From assembly GCA_031278075.1 (NCBI GenBank), contig JAITLE010000203.1, positions 1-21,838 of the forward strand: a stretch of DNA of 21,838 bases. The letters are read 5' to 3'. The notes beneath the pieces were generated by a model. It searched no databases, was not told where the DNA came from, and worked only from the letters and a program-made list of their open reading frames with translations. Shown here one piece after another: positions 14,841 to 21,536 of the stretch. Source of the stretch: Bifidobacteriaceae bacterium (lineage in GTDB: Bacteria; Actinomycetota; Actinomycetes; Actinomycetales; WQXJ01). The first letter of the stretch is position 1. Every line of letters begins with the position of its first letter. The translations under genes were made by a program, and so were the position numbers.

Positions 14841-16045
14841 CAGTCGTGGCGCCTTCCAGCTTGGCCGACGCGGGTTTTGAGGGCCGTCCGCCCGCGCCCG
14901 GCCAGCTGGTGCCCGCCTCCGGGGCCTGGCGGGTGGGCGACCCGCCAGGCCACAGGCAGTTCGCCCACCTCGGGCCGATCGCGCTCGAGCGCGGCGGCGC
15001 CATCGACGTGACCTGCGCCTACGAGACGTGGGGGACGCTCGCGCCGACCCGCGACAACGCCGTGCTCGTGGCGCACGCCCTCACCGGCGACTCACACATC
15101 TGCGGCGACGCGGGCCCCGGGCACCCGACGGCCGGGTGGTGGACAGACCTCATCGGCCCCGGAGCGCCGGTCGACACGGACAAGTTCTTCGTCCTGGCGC
15201 CAAACGTGCTCGGCGGCTGCCAGGGGACCACCGGTCCGGCATCCCTCAGCGGCCAGGTGGACGATGCCGGCCGGCCGCTCCCGTACGGCCCTCGCTTCCC
15301 GTACATCACCGTCCGCGACCAGGTGCGCGTCGAAGCGGCCCTCGCGGACCACCTCGGGATCGAGCGCTTCGCGTTGGTGATCGGCGGGTCGATGGGCGGG
15401 ATGCGGGTGCTGGAGTGGGCCATCATGACTCCCGACCGCGTGGCGCGCATCGCCCCGATCGCCACCACCGCCAAGTCCACCGCCGATCAGATCGCCTGGG
15501 CTCACGCCCAGGTCAGCGCGATCCGCAACGATCCGAACTTCCTGGGCGGCGACTACTACTTCCAACCGGACGGATTCGGGCCGCATGTCGGCCTGGGCCT
15601 GGCCCGGCAGATCGCGCACACGACCTACCGGTCAGCCGCCGAGTTGCAGGGCCGGTTCGGGGCGCGCGCCCAACTGGGCGAGGAGCCGCTGGGCGGGGGC
15701 GGCCGCTACGCGGTCGCCTCATACCTGGAGCATCACGCCGCGAAGCTGGCGCTGCGGTTCGACGCGAACTCATACATCACGCTGACTGAGGCCCTCTGCT
15801 CGCATGACGTGGGCCGTGGCCGCGGCGGCGTGGCCGCCGCGTTGGCTCGCGTCAAAGCGCGTTCCTTGGTGGTGGCGGTGGATTCTGACCGCCTCTACCT
15901 GCCCCACGAGGCGGAGGAGCTGGCGGCCGCGACACCCGGCGCGGGTCCGGTCCGCTACGTCCACTCGGACTACGGCCACGACGGCTTCCTCATCGAGTTC
16001 GCGCAGCTCGGTCCCGCGATCAAGGAGTTCCTCGAGACGCCTTGA
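14837..16045 (+). CDS. metX: Homoserine O-acetyltransferase
   Basis: 402 residues. It acetylates L-homoserine from acetyl-CoA, making the substrate of MetY; together the pair forms the direct-sulfhydrylation route to methionine. It is an alpha/beta-hydrolase-fold enzyme with nucleophile Ser185 in VIGGSMGGM, Asp351 in AVDSDRLYLP and His381 in DYGHDGFL. Other family signatures are YETWGTL, LVAHALTGDSH and NVLGGCQGTTGPAS. The start is a GTG inside the metY stop (GTGA), so it is translationally coupled. The first 40 residues are variable and Pro-rich. Specificity for acetyl rather than succinyl donors is inferred from the MetX family and the MetY partner, not from visible residues alone. Confidence 0.95.
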   Translation: MTVVAPSSLADAGFEGRPPAPGQLVPASGAWRVGDPPGHRQFAHLGPIALERGGAIDVTCAYETWGTLAPTRDNAVLVAHALTGDSHICGDAGPGHPTAGWWTDLIGPGAPVDTDKFFVLAPNVLGGCQGTTGPASLSGQVDDAGRPLPYGPRFPYITVRDQVRVEAALADHLGIERFALVIGGSMGGMRVLEWAIMTPDRVARIAPIATTAKSTADQIAWAHAQVSAIRNDPNFLGGDYYFQPDGFGPHVGLGLARQIAHTTYRSAAELQGRFGARAQLGEEPLGGGGRYAVASYLEHHAAKLALRFDANSYITLTEALCSHDVGRGRGGVAAALARVKARSLVVAVDSDRLYLPHEAEELAAATPGAGPVRYVHSDYGHDGFLIEFAQLGPAIKEFLETP

Positions 16046-16069
16046 CAGGCCGGGCGCCGCCCGGGGTCA
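16043..16069. terminator. Hairpin between convergent metX and SCP gene
   Basis: CCGGGC pairs with GCCCGG around a 3-base loop, and an outer TGAC/GTCA stem brackets it across a small internal loop. It covers the metX stop on one strand and the SCP stop on the other, so it may end both transcripts. No T-run is present. Confidence 0.6.
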
Positions 16070-16438
16070 GAGGCGCCCTCTCAAGGGAAGATGCTCAGCG
16101 AGGTCGGCCCGGGCGCCGGAGGCGCGCACCTGGCCGGACCGGACGGCATCGTCCCACGGCAACTCCCCGGTCGCCAACGCGAGCCACGGCTGCGGCGCGA
16201 TCTCGACGGTGTTCGGCGGCGTGCCGCGCGTGTGTCGCGGTCCGCCGCAGCACTGGACCGCGCCGAAGGGCGGCACGCGGACTTCCACGGCGCCACCCGG
16301 CGCGCTGTCCGCCAACTCCTCCAACGCGAAGCGGACCGCGGTCGCGAGATCCGCCTGGGGGATCGCCTCGCGCTCGGCCGCCCAACGCGCCAGGGCCCTG
16401 CGGCCATCGGCTGACGGAATTCGCCGGCGCGGTGTCAT
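16067..16438 (-). CDS. Bacterial SCP ortholog (sterol carrier family protein)
   Basis: 123 residues. It resembles the small actinobacterial sterol-carrier-like family. Telling segments are RVPPFGAVQC at 54-63, GPRHTRGTPPN at 66-76, PWLALATGELPWDDAV at 84-99 and the closing VRASGARADLAEHLPL. The family is thought to have an SCP2-like fold, but I know of no proven ligand. There is no signal peptide, so it is probably cytosolic. From memory, relatives often sit beside purF; that neighbour is absent here. I chose the ATG at 16438 because a TATGTT box lies exactly six bases upstream, as expected for a leaderless transcript. The frame also allows a TTG six codons earlier, but that would overlap the box. 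Confidence 0.8.
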   Translation of the reverse strand: MTPRRRIPSADGRRALARWAAEREAIPQADLATAVRFALEELADSAPGGAVEVRVPPFGAVQCCGGPRHTRGTPPNTVEIAPQPWLALATGELPWDDAVRSGQVRASGARADLAEHLPLRGRL

Positions 16439-16450
16439 GCGATAAACATA
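16439..16450 (-). promoter_or_regulatory. Candidate -10 box for the SCP gene (leaderless)
   Basis: On the minus strand TATGTT (16450-16445) fits TANNNT and is followed by TATCGC and then the ATG. It lies in a locally AT-rich patch of the divergent gap 16439-16590, where I found no clear second box. Confidence 0.45.
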
Positions 16451-16590
16451 TCCCAACTTGGCGCTTATTGCCGGCGTCTATTACCGTGGATCTCAGGGGT
16501 AGTTGGCTTCCCCCGGCCGGGCTCCAGCGGCGCAGCGAACGCGCAGGTAGAAGCCGTGAATGACGCGACCAAACGGGGAAGGACGGGGCT

Positions 16591-17733
16591 ATGGGGAGCC
16601 TTGAGCCGCAAATCGACTGGCACCGTGACGCCGGTGCGGCGACCGGAATATGTGATATTAATCACGTTTTGGCCGGGGCGGTGACGGACGCGAGCGGACG
16701 GGATGTGGTGCAAAGCGAGACGCGCCAGAGCGTGGTTTGGCTGAGCGAGGCGCGACAATCGTTTTTCAGGCGCGCGTCGGCGTCGGGGCGCCGCCCGGTC
16801 CTGGTGTCGGACGGGCTGTCCGAGTTGACCCAACCGGTGTGCCAGGCGCTGCGGCGCCACCGCGGCGGCTGGGCGGTGCGCGGCGGCGACGGCGTGCTGC
16901 GCAACGGCCTGACGGGCAGGCGCATGGCGCGGGTCGGCGACTCCCTGGACCTGGAACCGGTCCAGTCCGTGGATGATCTGGCGCTCTCGTACCTGCGCCC
17001 ACAGCACGCGGACCACGCCGAACTGATGGTCTCCGTCACCCAGCGCCACGAACCGGGACCGATCCCGCTGCCCGGCGAGGCCGCCGAGATCGTGATCTCC
17101 ACGACAACCTGCCGGGAGCCCACGGCCTACGGCCGGGCCGAACCCGCCCTGGAGCCGTGGGACGCCGCCGAGATCGGCTGGCTCTGCGACCGCGACGCCG
17201 CAGCTGGCTTGACCACCAGCAACTTCATCATCTCCGGCGCGGACGCCTGGCCGTTGGCGCTGGTGCTGACCGTGGAACGCGGCCGGACCTGGACCGACCA
17301 GCACGTCAATGGCCTGATCGGTTTGGGCGCCTTGACAGACCCGGGGTTGGCGGGCAGGCTCGCCGCGGTGGACGAGGCGATGGCCGCGCTGAGCCGGTCC
17401 TGCGATGTGACGTTCGCGCTGGTCTCGGCACGCGCCGGCAACCGGCGGCTGACCCGGGGCCCCTTGATGCCCGCGGCGCCCGCGGCCCTCGCCGCGATCG
17501 TCGGGGAGCGGCTCGTCCAAGGCTTGGCGATCGACGTCGGCGCCGTGCTCCAGCAGTTCAGCGGCGCCACGGCGCATCGCGGGCATGGCTTGGCGATCCC
17601 TTTCGGCACGTCCGCGCGGTCACCCGGAAGGCTGCCCGAGCTGCTGCAGACCGTCGACTTCGGCCGCGCGACACGCGCGATGGGCGTCACCGCGTTGCAG
17701 CTGCGCCAACTCGTGCACGTGGCGCGCTACTGA
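16591..17733 (+). CDS. DUF6177-like protein, C-terminal type
   Basis: 380 residues from the ATG at 16591 (AAGGA about nine bases upstream). Function is unknown. From about residue 38 (DVVQSETRQSVVWLSEARQ) it resembles, from memory, the main part of DUF6177 proteins of actinobacteria. It has VRGGDGVLRNGLTGR (96-110), a central GRAEPALEPWDAAEIGWLCD block near 180-200, and VSARAGNRRLTRGP late in the protein. Such proteins are often found near type VII secretion genes, but none is seen here. No signal peptide or membrane segment is visible. The first 30 codons include ATA, TGT, ATT and AAT, which are rare in this genome, and cover an AT-rich palindrome. The true start may therefore be the GTG at 16681 or one near 16705. 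It is followed by the partner gene after 15 bases. Confidence 0.5.
   Translation: MGSLEPQIDWHRDAGAATGICDINHVLAGAVTDASGRDVVQSETRQSVVWLSEARQSFFRRASASGRRPVLVSDGLSELTQPVCQALRRHRGGWAVRGGDGVLRNGLTGRRMARVGDSLDLEPVQSVDDLALSYLRPQHADHAELMVSVTQRHEPGPIPLPGEAAEIVISTTTCREPTAYGRAEPALEPWDAAEIGWLCDRDAAAGLTTSNFIISGADAWPLALVLTVERGRTWTDQHVNGLIGLGALTDPGLAGRLAAVDEAMAALSRSCDVTFALVSARAGNRRLTRGPLMPAAPAALAAIVGERLVQGLAIDVGAVLQQFSGATAHRGHGLAIPFGTSARSPGRLPELLQTVDFGRATRAMGVTALQLRQLVHVARY
16651..16666. promoter_or_regulatory. CRP/FNR-family-like palindrome
   Basis: TGTGATATTAATCACG fits TGTGA-N6-TCACA at nine of ten fixed positions, with GTGAT/ATCAC as the symmetric core. It lies in the most AT-rich patch of this part of the window, inside the 5' end of the DUF6177-like frame if the first ATG is used and upstream of the gene if a later GTG is used. 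Confidence 0.4.
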
Positions 17734-17748
17734 CGAGGCGCCGGTCTT

Positions 17749-18120
17749 ATGCCCCGCGACGTCGTGATCGTCACACCCCAGCCGCTCAGCGCGGCCCATT
17801 GGCGAGCTGCCGCCACGGCGGCGGCTCGCGCGAAGCGCGACGCGCCCGATGAGGACTGGTTCAGCGCCCACGCCGATGGCGCCGTCACCACGATCAGTTC
17901 GCCCGCGTTAGGCGCCGTGCTCACGGCCGCGCCGTCGCGCCGCGTCCGCGTCGCCCATGACTTGATCCGCCTGGTTCCCGAGGCGCGCGCCGTCGCGGGC
18001 GCCGCCTGGTGGACCGAGGCCTGGGCGCCGTGGGGACCAGGTGGCGCGGTCGGGGTGTCGATCGCGCGGATCCTCGCCGCTTCGCTGGGCGGGGTGATCC
18101 AGGCCGCTGAGGGCGGCTGA
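17749..18120 (+). CDS. Small DUF6177-like protein, N-terminal type
   Basis: 123 residues, function unknown. The opening PRDVVIVTPQPLS, the central DGAVTTISSPALGAVLTA followed by VRVAHDLIRLVPEA, and the closing AAWWTEAW...ARILAASLGGVI follow, from memory, the order seen in the N-terminal 120 residues of DUF6177 proteins (DVIALTP, a variable stretch, VQVPGE, WWTEAR, LGGTVW). The preceding gene looks like the remainder of that family, so the two may form one complex made from separate chains. The ATG is 15 bases after the previous stop, with GAGG rather far upstream. No signal peptide is visible; the Ala-rich helices are not clearly transmembrane. The stop lies in the loop of a hairpin shared with the convergent DUF4235 gene. 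Confidence 0.5.
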   Translation: MPRDVVIVTPQPLSAAHWRAAATAAARAKRDAPDEDWFSAHADGAVTTISSPALGAVLTAAPSRRVRVAHDLIRLVPEARAVAGAAWWTEAWAPWGPGGAVGVSIARILAASLGGVIQAAEGG

Positions 18121-18132
18121 GCCGTCCTCAGC
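18106..18132. terminator. Perfectly placed bidirectional hairpin between convergent genes
   Basis: A 12-pair stem (GCTGAGG with CCTCAGC, a G-T pair, then CGGC with GCCG) closes the loop TGA, which is the stop codon of the plus-strand gene. The other arm covers the stop of the DUF4235 gene. It would form in both transcripts. No T-run is present. Confidence 0.65.
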
Positions 18133-18406
18133 TAGCGGCGTCCGGCGGGCCCGTCAGGTCTTTGGCTTCGCTGCGCCGCACCAGTTTGAGGGCCCCGCGG
18201 GTGGCCAGCGTCTGAGCCGCCGCGACCGCGGCCGCGAGCGCCGCGGCGAAGACAGCCACCTCAGCGGTTGAGGATTCCGGGTCTTCCGAGTCGGCGGGCG
18301 CCGCGCGCCCGCTGACCACCCGCCAGGCCAGTCTTACCGCCCTGGCCGCCACGAACCCCGCCACCACCGACGCGACCGTTGTGTACAGCCATTTTGTGAG
18401 TCTCAT
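18128..18406 (-). CDS. DUF4235 family small membrane protein
   Basis: 92 residues, function unknown. The pattern KWLYTTVASVVAGFVAARAVRLAWRVVSG (residues 5-33) and an acidic loop SEDPESS are followed by a second hydrophobic stretch EVAVFAAALAAAVAAAQTL at 49-67 and a TRGALKLVRR ending. This matches the two-membrane-segment DUF4235 proteins of actinobacteria. I chose the ATG at 18406, which starts right before the first membrane segment; a longer frame to 18436 adds only ten residues. TACCAT lies eight bases upstream. It is divergent from the thiamine operon leader and convergent with the preceding gene. The link to either neighbour is unclear. Confidence 0.75.
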   Translation of the reverse strand: MRLTKWLYTTVASVVAGFVAARAVRLAWRVVSGRAAPADSEDPESSTAEVAVFAAALAAAVAAAQTLATRGALKLVRRSEAKDLTGPPDAAS

Positions 18407-18420
18407 GGCGCCCAATGGTA
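18407..18420 (-). promoter_or_regulatory. Candidate -10 box for the DUF4235 gene
   Basis: On the minus strand TACCAT (18420-18415) fits TANNNT, eight bases before the ATG. No Shine-Dalgarno sequence is seen, so a leaderless or nearly leaderless transcript is possible. Confidence 0.3.
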
Positions 18421-18458
18421 CTTGCCGGCCTCGCATCGACTAGCCTTGGCTATTGCAA

Positions 18459-18579
18459 CGACAGGGGAGCCCACCCGGTCCGCCGCCCGGCGGACCTGGC
18501 GGCTGAGAGTGACCGGCGGCCCTGCAGCCGCTGGTCAGACCCTCGAACCTGAACCGGATAATGCCGGCGCAGGAAGTCG
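18459..18579 (+). promoter_or_regulatory. TPP (thiamine pyrophosphate) riboswitch
   Basis: The THI-box core is clear: CAGGGGAGCC at the 5' side, GGCTGAGAGTGA near 18501-18512, ACCCTCGAACCTGAACC near 18540-18555 and GGATAATGCCGGCGCAGGAA at 18555-18575. CGAC (18459-18462) and GTCG (18576-18579) form the closing helix P1. An extra 8-bp stem (GGTCCGCC with GGCGGACC) extends P3. It lies directly before thiB and should lower its expression when TPP is abundant. A TAGCCT (18441-18446) is a possible -10 box for the transcript. Confidence 0.95.
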
Positions 18580-18587
18580 GGATTCTC

Positions 18588-18635
18588 CGTCAGCCGCAGC
18601 GGCTGACGCCCTCCATTGGCGACAAGCGGAGGAGA
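18588..18635 (+). promoter_or_regulatory. Expression platform of the TPP riboswitch
   Basis: A 21-base perfect palindrome (18588-18608, CGTCAGCC with GGCTGACG) forms a hairpin. Next, CCTCC (18610-18614) can pair with GGAGG (18628-18632), the ribosome site of thiB, while TCTCC (18584-18588) can pair with GGAGA (18631-18635). There is no U-run, so control by hiding the ribosome site is more likely than termination. Confidence 0.55.
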
Positions 18636-18636
18636 C

Positions 18637-19716
18637 ATGGCAACACAATCACTGATCAGCACCCGCGCGCTGCCAGGCCGGTCGGTCTTGGCCGGCGTGG
18701 CGGCGCTAGCGCTGACGTTCACAGCGACCGCTTGCGGCGGCGCTGACAACGCCCCCACCGCGGCGCCGACCACGACGGTCAGGCTCGTGACACACGGCAG
18801 CTGGGCCGCGTCACCCGAGGTCCTGGCCCGTTTCACCGCGGAGACAGGCTTCGAGCTTGAGGTCCTTCCCGCAGACGACGCGGGCGCCATGGTCAACCAG
18901 TTGATCTTGACGAAGGACGCGCCCCTCGGCGACGCCGTTTTCGGGATCGACACCACGTTCGCCTCCCGGGCTGTCGAGGCGGGGATCCTCGAGCCGTACA
19001 CTTCGCCGGCCGGCGGTCCCGAACAGGTCGAACACGCCGCCGACGAGTCCGGTCAGCTGACGGCTGTGGACTTCTCGGATGTGTGCGTCAACGCGGACAC
19101 CCGGCTGGTCGCGAACGGCGCCGACCTGACCTTGGATGATCTGACCAAGCCCGAGTTCAAGGATCAGCTCGTGGTGGAGAACCCGACGACATCGTCCCCT
19201 GGTTTGGCGTTCCTGCTCGCCACGATCGCGGCCAAGGGCGAAACCGGCTGGGTGGCCTATTGGCAGGCCCTGCGGGACAACGGCGTCAAGGTGGTCTCAG
19301 GCTGGGACGAGGCCTATTACGCGGAGTTCTCCGGGCCGTCTTCAGGGGGGTCGCGCCCGTTGGTCGTCTCGTACGCCAGCTCCCCGCCGTCTGAGACGCC
19401 AGAAGGCGCCGCCGCGCCCGTCACCGCCGCAGCGCTTGGGACCTGCTTCCGCCAGGTGGAGTACGCCGGAGTGTTGGCGGGCGCCGCCAACCCGCAAGGC
19501 GCGCGCCGCCTCGTCGACTTCCTGCTCTCGGACGCGTTCCAAGCGGATCTGCCCAGCCAGATGTGGGTTTATCCCGTCAAGGCGGGCACCGCGCTGCCTC
19601 GGGCCTGGGCGCGGTTCGCGCCGCTCGCCCCCGAGCCCTGGACGCTCCCCGCCGCCACGATCGCCGCCCACCGCGACGAATGGCTCGCCGAGTTCACCGA
19701 CCGCGTCCTCGGCTGA
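18637..19716 (+). CDS. thiB: Thiamine ABC transporter, substrate-binding lipoprotein
   Basis: 359 residues. It captures thiamine (or its phosphates) outside the membrane for ThiP/ThiQ. A lipoprotein signal spans residues 1-32: Arg near 10-15, the hydrophobic VLAGVAALALTFTA and lipid-attachment Cys33 in TATACGG. The mature part is a periplasmic-binding-protein fold with VRLVTHGSWAASPEVLARFTAETG, DAVFGIDTTFASRA, VENPTTSSPGLAFLLATI, and VVSYASSPPSE, a ThiB-like motif. I chose the ATG at 18637 with GGAGGAG close upstream; a TTG seven codons earlier lies within the hairpin region. The TPP riboswitch makes the thiamine role firm. An HMP or thiamine-phosphate preference cannot be read from the sequence. 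thiP begins 38 bases downstream. Confidence 0.93.
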   Translation: MATQSLISTRALPGRSVLAGVAALALTFTATACGGADNAPTAAPTTTVRLVTHGSWAASPEVLARFTAETGFELEVLPADDAGAMVNQLILTKDAPLGDAVFGIDTTFASRAVEAGILEPYTSPAGGPEQVEHAADESGQLTAVDFSDVCVNADTRLVANGADLTLDDLTKPEFKDQLVVENPTTSSPGLAFLLATIAAKGETGWVAYWQALRDNGVKVVSGWDEAYYAEFSGPSSGGSRPLVVSYASSPPSETPEGAAAPVTAAALGTCFRQVEYAGVLAGAANPQGARRLVDFLLSDAFQADLPSQMWVYPVKAGTALPRAWARFAPLAPEPWTLPAATIAAHRDEWLAEFTDRVLG

Positions 19717-19754
19717 CTGAGCCGCCCGTTCAGCGCACCCCATTGGACGATGCC

Positions 19755-21536
19755 GTGCCCACAGCGCCCCCCCAGCACAAGTCCGCCTCGGCTCGGCGAG
19801 GCGCGCGGCCCTGGGACTGCTGGCCGGGACCGTGGGGGGCCGCGGCGCTGGCCGCCGTCCCGCTGGGTTTCCTCGCGGTCTTCTTCGCTTGGCCGGTCGC
19901 CACGTTGGTGACCCGCGGCTTCGTCGGAGCGGACGGTTTGGACCTGAGCGGGTTCGCTGAGGTCATGGGCAAAGCCCGGACCTGGCGGTTGATCGGCCGG
20001 ACTGTGGGCCAAGCGACGGCCGCGACCGCGGTCTGCGCCCTCGCCGCGACGCCGATAGCCCACCTGCTGTGGCGGCGCTCTTTTCGGGGCAGGGCGGCGC
20101 TGCGCGCCTTGCTCACCGCCCCGTTCGCGCTGCCTTCGGTGGTGGTTGGCCTGGCGTTCAAGACCCTCCTCGGCGAATCCGGTCCGTTCGCCTTCTTGGG
20201 ACTGGACCAAACCTTCGGGGCGGTGCTCTTGGCCCTGGTGTTCTTCAACGTCGGGTTGATGGCGCGGGTGGTCGGGACATTCTGGGCGGGTCTCGACACC
20301 CGGGTGGAACAGGCCGCGCGGGTCTTGGGCGCCTCACCCGCCCGGACGTTGGTGACAGTGACTCTCCCAGCGCTCACCCCTGCTCTCGCGTCGGGAGGCG
20401 CGCTGGTGTTCTTGTTCTCGGCGACGGCGTTCGCGCCCGTGCTGATCCTCGGCGGCGCCGCTTACGGCACCGTCGAGACCGAGATCTACCTCCAGACCGC
20501 CCAACTGCTGAACTTGCGCGCCGCGGCGGTCCTGTCAGTGGTCCAGCTGGTGGTGGTGGCGGGCGCGTTGGCGTTCGGGGCGGCGGCCCGGCGGGGACGG
20601 GAGCGGGCGCTGGCGCAGGCGCGCGTCGGCGGCGCCGACCGGACGGGGGGAGCGGCGCCGGCGCCCCGGCCCGATTGGCGCGTCGATTGGCCCGGCGCGG
20701 TTGTGACCGGGCTGGCGGCGGGGTTGATCTTGCTGCCGCTGGGGAACTTGGTCTACTTGTCGGCGCGGACGGAAGGAGGGGTCGGCATCGGGCACTATGT
20801 CTCACTGGGCAGTCGGGAGATCGCCGGTCTGCGCGGGTCGCTGCTCGAGGCGGCGGCGCGGTCGGTGCTGATCGCGCTGGTGGCCGGCGCGGTGGCGGTG
20901 GCGCTGGGCGTGGCGGTGGCGGTGGTGGCGTCGCGGCCGACGCGCTCGCGCTGGGCCCGGCGGGCGCTGGGAGTGTTCGACGCGGCTTTGATGGCGCCGC
21001 TGGGGGTGTCGGCGGTGACGGTCGGGTTCGGCTTCCTGATCACGCTGAACCGGGCGCCGTTGGACCTGCGGACCTCGTTTTGGCTGATCCCGCTGGCCCA
21101 GGCGTTGGTGGCGTTGCCGCTGGTGGTGCGGACGGTTCTGCCGGGGCTGCGGGCCCTGCCGGAGCGGGCGCGGCAGGCGGCGGCGGTGCTGGGGGCGGCG
21201 CCGTGGCGGGTGTTTTTGACGGTGGACGGGCCGGTGCTGCGGCGGGCCGCGGCCGTGGCCGGGGCCTACGCTTTCGCCGTCTCGGTGGGCGAGTTCGGGG
21301 CGACGGCGTTTCTGGCCCGGCCCGACACCACCACTTTGCCGGTCGCGATCTACAAACTGCTGAGCCGGCCGGGGGCCGACAACCTGGGCGTGGCGATGGC
21401 GGCGGCGGTGGTCTTGGCCGCGATCACGGCGGCGGCCATGGCCCTGGCTGAGGCGGCCCGGTCGGGTGGGCGCGGTTTGGGGCGGGGTCTGGGGTCTGAC
21501 CGCGCGCTGGCGGGCCGAACAGGATTGGGGGAGTGA
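19755..21536 (+). CDS. thiP: Thiamine ABC transporter, fused permease
   Basis: 593 residues from the GTG at 19755 (a TTG at 19743 is also possible; the frame opens earlier inside thiB). Two copies of the binding-protein-dependent permease domain are joined in one chain, as in ThiP. In the first half, membrane segments include about 29-52, 84-104, 119-138, 156-177, 211-233 and 254-276. The second half runs from about 313 to 564. Each half carries an EAA coupling loop for the ATPase: EQAARVLGASPARTLVTVTLP (185-205, near its middle) and ERARQAAAVLGAAPWRVFLTV (470-490). A hydrophilic linker with GGADRTGGAAPAPRPD lies between. The C-terminus is Gly/Arg-rich. Its stop overlaps thiQ by four bases. 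Confidence 0.92.
   Translation: MPTAPPQHKSASARRGARPWDCWPGPWGAAALAAVPLGFLAVFFAWPVATLVTRGFVGADGLDLSGFAEVMGKARTWRLIGRTVGQATAATAVCALAATPIAHLLWRRSFRGRAALRALLTAPFALPSVVVGLAFKTLLGESGPFAFLGLDQTFGAVLLALVFFNVGLMARVVGTFWAGLDTRVEQAARVLGASPARTLVTVTLPALTPALASGGALVFLFSATAFAPVLILGGAAYGTVETEIYLQTAQLLNLRAAAVLSVVQLVVVAGALAFGAAARRGRERALAQARVGGADRTGGAAPAPRPDWRVDWPGAVVTGLAAGLILLPLGNLVYLSARTEGGVGIGHYVSLGSREIAGLRGSLLEAAARSVLIALVAGAVAVALGVAVAVVASRPTRSRWARRALGVFDAALMAPLGVSAVTVGFGFLITLNRAPLDLRTSFWLIPLAQALVALPLVVRTVLPGLRALPERARQAAAVLGAAPWRVFLTVDGPVLRRAAAVAGAYAFAVSVGEFGATAFLARPDTTTLPVAIYKLLSRPGADNLGVAMAAAVVLAAITAAAMALAEAARSGGRGLGRGLGSDRALAGRTGLGE

Noticed and set aside
20069..21451. Open frame of 460 codons on the plus strand
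   Set aside because: It is out of frame with thiP and extremely Gly/Ala/Arg-rich. The thiP frame has the membrane segments and EAA loops.
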